The position numbers and the translations under genes were made by a program. The notes below the pieces were generated by a model. The model ran no database searches. It saw nothing but the letters and a program-made list of their open reading frames with translations, and had not been told where the DNA came from. A stretch of 60,000 nucleotides of DNA from Cryptomeria japonica (lineage: Eukaryota; Streptophyta; Pinopsida; Cupressales; Cupressaceae), in NCBI RefSeq assembly GCF_030272615.1, contig NC_081413.1, positions 329,930,802-329,990,801 on the forward strand. The letters are read 5' to 3'. This document shows, in pieces, positions 54,340 to 60,000 of this stretch (positions are counted from its first letter, which is position 1; each line of letters starts with the position of its first letter).

Positions 54340-55692
54340 ACTTGTCTGCAAATGAAGAGGGGAGATCGGAGGATGAAGCTTGTTGTAAAGAAAAAAGAAT
54401 AAACAAGATGGCTGAGCCATAAGAGAGGAGTTAGGTTCTCCCCATCCTCCCATCCACTGAAGATGTCGACCCAATTATGACTACCCCACAACCTCTACCA
54501 CCGGCTGACGAGGCTACTCCATCTGAGGGAGAGGATATTCCATCTGAGAGGTCTTATATAGTTTCCTTTCCATAGAAGCAGTGGTCTACAAAAGACATGA
54601 AAGGGGCACTCAAAGATGTCGAGGAAAATGACATGTCTGTCAGAGCAACATCTAAAAAATGGGCCATCCCAACAACTACACTCTCCAAATGGTTGGGCGG
54701 TCTCATAACCATCTCCAAGAAAGGTCCTCCAACAATCCTCACCCCTCTTGAAGAGGAAGTTATAGTCGAATGGTGCAAGGAGATGGCGATAGTTGGACAT
54801 GAACTGGAGATTTTCAATTTGAAGGCAGAGGTCACTTAAATTTGAAAAACTAAACCCAACCCTTTGAAGAATGGGCTTCCTAGTAAGTCTTGGTAGTCAG
54901 GTTTTAAGAGAAGACATTTGGAACTCACTTTGTAGACTGCTGAAAGTATCAACAAAGACATGGAAATTAACCTTAGACCTATTGTTATCTCTTCTTTCTA
55001 TGAGACACTCTCAAAAGTGTATTTTGTAAATCCATATAGTCTTGCTCACATATGTAATTGTGATGAAATAGGCATCCAAGGAGGCAGAAATGGGGCCATG
55101 AGGGTTTTGGCTAGAAGAGGAAGTAGGAGCGTATCCTACATCATTCCCAAGAATCGAGAATGGATTACCATTCTATGTTGTGTTAATTTTGTTGGCCAAA
55201 CCATTCCAAGATTCTACTTGTTTAAGTGGAAGTGAAAATTACATAATTACATACCGAAGTGCGAACTAGGCACTTGCATGATAGCTCAGCCGCATGTGGA
55301 TGAGAAAGGAACTCTTTATCAATTAGCTTCACCATTTTGCATGGTCCATGTTAGGGGGTGTCTCAACCACAAACAGGCACTTATTGATCTTCGATGGTCA
55401 TGGTAGTCATGTTGCACTTGCAACAATCCAAGATGCTAGAATTCTAGGCATTGATCTACTAACATTGCCCACTCACACATCTCATAGAATTCATCCCTGG
55501 ATGTCAGTGTCTTTTCTCCTTTCAAGACATACTTCAAACATGAATGGGCATCATTGCTGGCAAGATACCCCAATATGGAAATCCGGAGGGCATAACTTGC
55601 TGAACTAGGTATCAAATCATTGACAAAAGCATTGACGGTCTCAAACATTCAAGCAAGATTCAAGAGGATTTGGATATAGCCGCTCAACCCCC
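54340..55692 (+). pseudogene. pogo/Tigger-like (CENP-B/DDE_1) transposase, N-terminal and catalytic part
   Basis: A helix-turn-helix of the psq type at 54580-54720 (KDMKGALKDVEENDMSVRA, WAIPTTTLSKWLGG) is followed by a CENP-B/Tc5-like DNA-binding part broken by stops (54840-54960). The DDE_1 core follows: CNCDEIGIQGGRNG (first Asp, about 55055), REWITILCCVNFVGQTIP, then in another frame FDGHGSHVALATIQDARIL (second Asp) and LPTHTSHRIHP. A one-base deletion near 55498 shifts the frame just before the expected Pro-Leu-Asp; the third catalytic Asp codon is seen in the shifted frame at 55500-55502, with the continuing C-terminal homology behind it. In-frame stops and at least two frameshifts make this a pseudogene. 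The gene is split by the solo LTR at 55693. Confidence 0.8.
55688..55692 (+). repeat. Target site duplication of the solo LTR (left)
   Basis: CCCCC, repeated at 57050-57054. Low complexity lowers certainty, but the transposase reading resumes exactly behind the right copy. Confidence 0.7.
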
Positions 55693-57049
55693 TATTGGCA
55701 ACAACAATGAAGTAAAACTGAGAGGGGGGGTGAATCAATTTTCACTGGATTAAACAAATTAAGCACAATCTCAGATCTGATCAACTGCAACAAGAATAAG
55801 AATAAACACAATAATAGTAACACACATAACACCAATATTTTGACGTGGAAAACCCGGTTAAGGGAAAAACCACAGTGGGAACCTTCCCACAATAAGATGA
55901 TACTCTATAGTAGTATGTGTAAATATTACAATGGGGAATGCACATGCATTCAGGCACACTGCCTAGAGCTCACTGCTCAAATTATAATGACGCAGAAGGC
56001 TCCAACCCTCAAGGAAGGTTCACTACCTTACAATAATATTTGGACTACAATCTGGTTAAGATGAACTGAAAGAATAACATCTGCTAATGCCTAATGAAAG
56101 TTCCAAATAAGCTCATTTGTCTGCCCTGCAACAATCTTTGCTCAACACACAATACCGAAAGATGAATTATCTTATTCACACATACACCACTCTCTGATAA
56201 TACAGACACAACACCCATACCTAAATTACATGAATATAACACCTATTTATACAAATCATCAACCTTGACTACAAGGTTGGCTCAAACCCTCAACACCTAA
56301 TTACAATTTTACATCACACGATAAATAAATCAACCACTGGATCAATACAATGCCATAGATGACATAGAATGAACCCAAATCAAATCCTCTAGCACACAAT
56401 GCCACCATAAATCTCGCCAAGATCAAACACAACATGCTACACCACCGAAAATACCACATAACATGAAGAATATCACTGGACCCATAAGATATTCAATAAC
56501 ATGCACAATGATAAATGTGGACCACCAAAAAAAATAGGACATGATTAGGAAACACCAACAAGAATGTTAAAGCCATCCACAATAGCTACACCAAGACCAC
56601 TTATTCAAATCTTCATCAATCAATATGATAATACTCAAGAACACTTAACGAGAGCAATTCAGACTAGAAAGATAACTTGCAGAGCACCAAATCATGAACC
56701 ATCTAAAATTAAGATACACATGAACATGCCAAACACTCTCCCAAATCCGCAACACAAGATATGATCATATCGGAGCACAATGGATCAAATACTAGACTCT
56801 GCCAACGACTGAACATTGAAAAACCAAACCTCAAACCGGATCAAATGATATGATCAAGTAAACTTTTGGATCACTAAAACCAATAAAGAATGAAGTATCT
56901 CTAGTTGATTTAACATCCCAAATAGATAAACCAACCAGATCAACTCACTGCAATCACCAGAACACCAAAAAACTCTCAGCAACACCAAGACACATGAATA
57001 TGTTGACATCAATGACAACAACATATCCTAGCAACAACAATATCCAACA
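55693..57049 (-). mobile_element. Solo LTR of a Sirevirus-like copia element
   Basis: 1357 bp. On the - strand it starts TGTTGGATATTGTTG, with GTCATTGATGTCAACA as in element C (22428), and ends with CACCCCCCCCTCTCAGTT followed by GTTGCCAATA, the last base pair having changed from CA to TA. The conserved R/U5 block of these LTRs (GGTTTTTCCC and GGGTTTTCCACGTC on the - strand) lies at 55840-55880. No internal region or second LTR is present, which is the product of LTR-LTR recombination. It interrupts the transposase pseudogene. Confidence 0.82.
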
Positions 57050-58393
57050 CCCCCATGCACTCATTGAGGACATGCAACCCAGTACCACGTTCAAAATAAA
57101 TGAAGGCGAGGAAGCTTTTGCAATGCAAAACATACTTATCCTATCAGGTGTTGTTGTGTCAACTAAAGAGGTTGCAGAAATCATTGCTCACAACACCCAA
57201 TCTAAATCAAATGCAGAAACACACTAATTAACGACCTCAAAAAATGGTGGAAAGTTAGGTGGACAATAGTGGGAATGGTTTTTGTTTTCCCTCTCAGCGA
57301 ATGCCACCTACTTGGGTTGCAAAAGATGCCATCAACCTAAGTATTGACATTGAGGGCCATAATAAATAGGGTACTTTTAGTTTCCCCTCACCACCACCAA
57401 CCCTACCATCTGAGGTGGTGCATTAATATGTTGATCTTACATTTGATGCAGATTGTACACAAGAAACAGAAGTATGTGCCAATGATGTGGATGCCAACAT
57501 ATCCTTCCAAGATAAGGACACACAAACTTCTCAATCAGAACCATTAATCAACAGATACTTAAAACTTCATGTTCACACTGTCAACCAAAAGCGTCAAAAG
57601 GGGGTTGATTATCCAGTTGAGCTACCAATCTCATCTACTCACATTGGATGACTACATGAACCTTGCAATGGTAGAGGAGCAGAAGAAGAAAGAGGCAAAG
57701 GAAACCAAAATCCAAAAGAAAGAACAAAGAAAGTAGAATAAGGCAGATCATATTTTGGCAAAGGAAAAGAAGGAACATGACATAATTGAAAAGGAAATTG
57801 CATGTCAAGAAAAGGAAAAGAAAAAAGAGCAACAAAAGAGGGAGAAGGAGGCCAGGAAAGAGCAAGAGAAGGCACTCGGGGAACAAGAGGTAGAGGAAAG
57901 GGTCATCCACGATAAGGAAATGAATTTGGAAATGAAAAGGTGGTTAACTAGTACATCAACTCCAACCACTCCCTTGCCCGAAAACCATCCTATATTGCAG
58001 GATTTGATTAACATGAACCCACCCAAATTTACAAATTCAATGAACAATCCAAATAAAGTTTTGCCCCTTGACTTATTCTCTCCTATGAGTTTTGTTGCAA
58101 GCATACCACCACCAACATCATCTCCAACTCAACACGGTAGCAGTGGATATGGCAGTCCAACCCCAAGCCAAGAGACTAGCACTCAACTACCAACATTAAG
58201 GGATAAGAACATGATTCCCATTGCATCCCTAAGGGTCCAACCTAGATCACCTGCTGCTCCTTTTCCTAATTGGTTTAAATTATATTTATCATGGACAATG
58301 GCAATGGTTTCATCTTTGTTTTTATTGGTTTTAAGACCTATACTACTTGATGTGAGTGGCATTCTATTGCAATCAACACTGCAATTATCATGA
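57050..58393 (+). pseudogene. pogo/Tigger-like transposase, C-terminal part
   Basis: Directly behind the solo LTR the frame PHALIEDMQPSTTFKINE follows on from the interrupted PLNP and runs to TAA 57227. Decayed coding then continues in other frames (VELPISSTHI and LDDYMNLAMVEEQKKKEAKE near 57640-57700), leading into a Lys/Glu-rich coiled coil (57755-57960) such as commonly ends CENP-B-type transposases. The open frame continues to 58393 with Pro/Ser/Thr-rich sequence and a hydrophobic end; whether that last part belongs to the transposase is uncertain. Confidence 0.6.
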
Positions 58394-58504
58394 CTTTTTT
58401 TGTTTTGGTCCAAATGATTTATAAAGTTGACAGTGGACAATGCATCAATCCTTTTTTATTTATTTATTGGTATATGCAAAAATGTCTATATGTACAACTG
58501 AAAT

Positions 58505-59010
58505 TAATAATGCAATTATGAGTTACCAATTCTGCAATAGTGCAAATAATGTGTTTTGAGTGCAGCATTTTGGCAATTATGTGCTATCAATAGTGCACTA
58601 CTACAATAGTGCAATAATGCAACATCAATATTGCTTCTTAAAATCTGACATGACACAATATGTAGATGGACTGAAACAACCATGCCTGACACCTAAAAAG
58701 AAAATATGCATCCCATCACTGAAGGCATGGTGTTCTGAATCCATGGACACTGCAGATGTTCTAACTTGGTGTTCTCACTTCTTTGTCACACTGAACATGT
58801 TAACATGATCAACAAGAATAAATCTACCATGGGAATCCATATTTTCATTTCACATGCAAGCATGGTGGTCCCAATAAATCTAAATTGTAGTCATCTAAAT
58901 TACATGCTACCAATAATGCACTACTGCAATAGTGCAATAATGCAGCACCGATATTGCAACTCATGCAATTATGTGCTAACAATACTACAATACTGCAATA
59001 GTGCATTATT
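58505..59010. repeat. Two clusters of TGCAATAGTGCAATAATGCA words
   Basis: Cluster one about 58505-58640, cluster two about 58900-59010, each with several overlapping copies of TGCAATA(G/A)TGCA in near-palindromic arrangement. Between them lies ordinary sequence. Related ACTGCACTATT words occur in the tandem repeat at 53466-53985. Confidence 0.7.
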
Positions 59011-60000
59011 GTCTTTAAAAACCATTGAAATAATGCATGGCCACCTTATTGGCCAACTTGCCTGTATATTCTACCCATTGCCACCCCACACTCTTTCTCT
59101 TCCCTGCAATAACTCCGCGTTGCTTCACCTTACGACTACGACATAGATCGACCTTCCCAACGAGGACAACATTGAATGCACATGTCTTTACGCTTTTCCT
59201 TCCCAACTTTCCATTTGTTCTTCCCACTTCTTCTCAACTATTTGAGAGTTTGCAGATGACAAGATGTTTGCCCAACCAGTCTCCCTACATGTCCACTGAA
59301 GTGTTTGTCTTGACTAAACGACGTTTCTTTCGCACTATTTTGGAGTAAAATGTAACAAAGCACAAGTGCATTCCCTTAAATGTTTTTTGATTAGTTTTTT
59401 GGACTGTATAACTTGCAAGTGTGTGGTTACTTTCCCTTTTTCATTGAGTAGAATGTGTTCACCCAACCATCACAACATGCTCACCTTGGCTACCACTCTC
59501 CCTTCCACTATGAATTAGTAGTGCAACAAGAACACACAACCATTTAAAGGTCTATTAGTGTTGATTTGTGATGCATAACTCACCCATTCATTCTGAATGG
59601 TTGAGTGCAGCACAATTCAACAACAAAAGGGATTCATATAGAAGCATGCCCTCATTGCTAAGACCAAATACCAGTGTGGTATGTGATTTGTTAAAGTATG
59701 AGAAGATGTTATAAGTGTTGTCAAAATGCCTATCTATAATTGAACTCATCTAAACTTGACATGTTTATGACCCCGCGCACGTATTGACTTTACTCCCCAA
59801 GGCATTTCCAGGGATATGTTTATGAAATGTCTCAAACCAAGAATCAATATAATTGAGATGCTCCCATGTTGAGGAAAAATAATGTTATGAAACATGTAAA
59901 TAAACCATGAGGATATAAATCAACTTAATAAATAAATATGCAACATTGCTAAATATAAACAAACATGTAACATAGTGCAACATAACTAAATATCTCTAAA
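59011..60000. other. Right end of window, no recognised feature
   Basis: AT-rich sequence with one 103-codon open frame (59037-59348) lacking any recognisable domain. No terminal repeats or RNA genes seen. Confidence 0.6.

Noticed and set aside
57755-58393. Lys/Glu-rich coiled-coil ORF as an independent host gene
   Set aside because: It follows on from decayed transposase coding and has the composition of transposase tails; starts at TTG with a stop shortly upstream, no promoter seen.
59037-59348. 103-codon ORF near the right edge
   Set aside because: No domain, no codon or context support, nearby sequence is simple repeat.

Overview
This window is a gene-poor, transposon-dominated stretch of a large plant nuclear genome. 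I see no convincing host protein-coding gene, rRNA, tRNA or CRISPR. It holds old, nested LTR retrotransposons of the Ty3/gypsy Tat type (reverse transcriptase followed by two RNase H domains) and of the Ty1/copia Sirevirus type (initiator-Met tRNA primer site, ladders of polypurine tracts). There is also a decayed pogo/Tigger-like DNA transposase. Slow decay by point mutation, long non-coding spacers and many non-autonomous derivatives suggest a gymnosperm, perhaps a conifer; that is inference, because no host marker gene is present.

Layout. (1) 1 to about 11482, + strand: Tat element A without its 5' LTR. It has gag-protease, RT, RNase H, a second (archaeal-type) RNase H and integrase in one frame, then a long 3' spacer with an antisense plant-mobile-domain (PMD) gene, a polypurine tract at 10227-10240 and a 3' LTR from 10241. 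(2) 11488-19537, +: non-autonomous Sirevirus-like element B (target duplication CGTTA), with a coiled-coil/zinc-knuckle Gag and a second long ORF of unknown function where pol should be. (3) 19543-22427: anonymous AT-rich DNA with a (TG)n tract. (4) 22428-24721, +: internally deleted Sirevirus-like element C (target duplication AACTA) with a Gag/RNase H fusion ORF. (5) 25809-51977, - strand: complete but decayed Tat element D (target duplication GATAT), with its own antisense PMD gene. It is split by (6) 40634-48374, +: Tat-derived non-autonomous element E (target duplication CCTGT), which encodes a Gag-like protein with a degenerate protease region. (7) 51983-53465: anonymous sequence, followed by a 120-bp tandem repeat. 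(8) 54340 to about 58393: pogo/Tigger-like transposase pseudogene interrupted by a Sirevirus-type solo LTR (55693-57049). (9) 58505-60000: short TGCAATA-type repeats, then nothing recognisable.

Most notable: both Tat elements, though clearly diverged, carry an antisense gene between integrase and 3' LTR. In both copies it shows the same plan: a TATA-like box, a short first exon starting with ATG (22 and 25 codons), a GT donor in phase 0, a repeat-filled intron and a PMD-coding second exon. The introns carry short arrays with a GCGC core. Element D has a second array of the same motif, in the opposite orientation, in its 5' leader. Other conserved structure includes a box about 90 bp after integrase, a UAG stop at the same site between the second RNase H and integrase in both copies, and repeated GGCGCC hairpins in the leader of element E.
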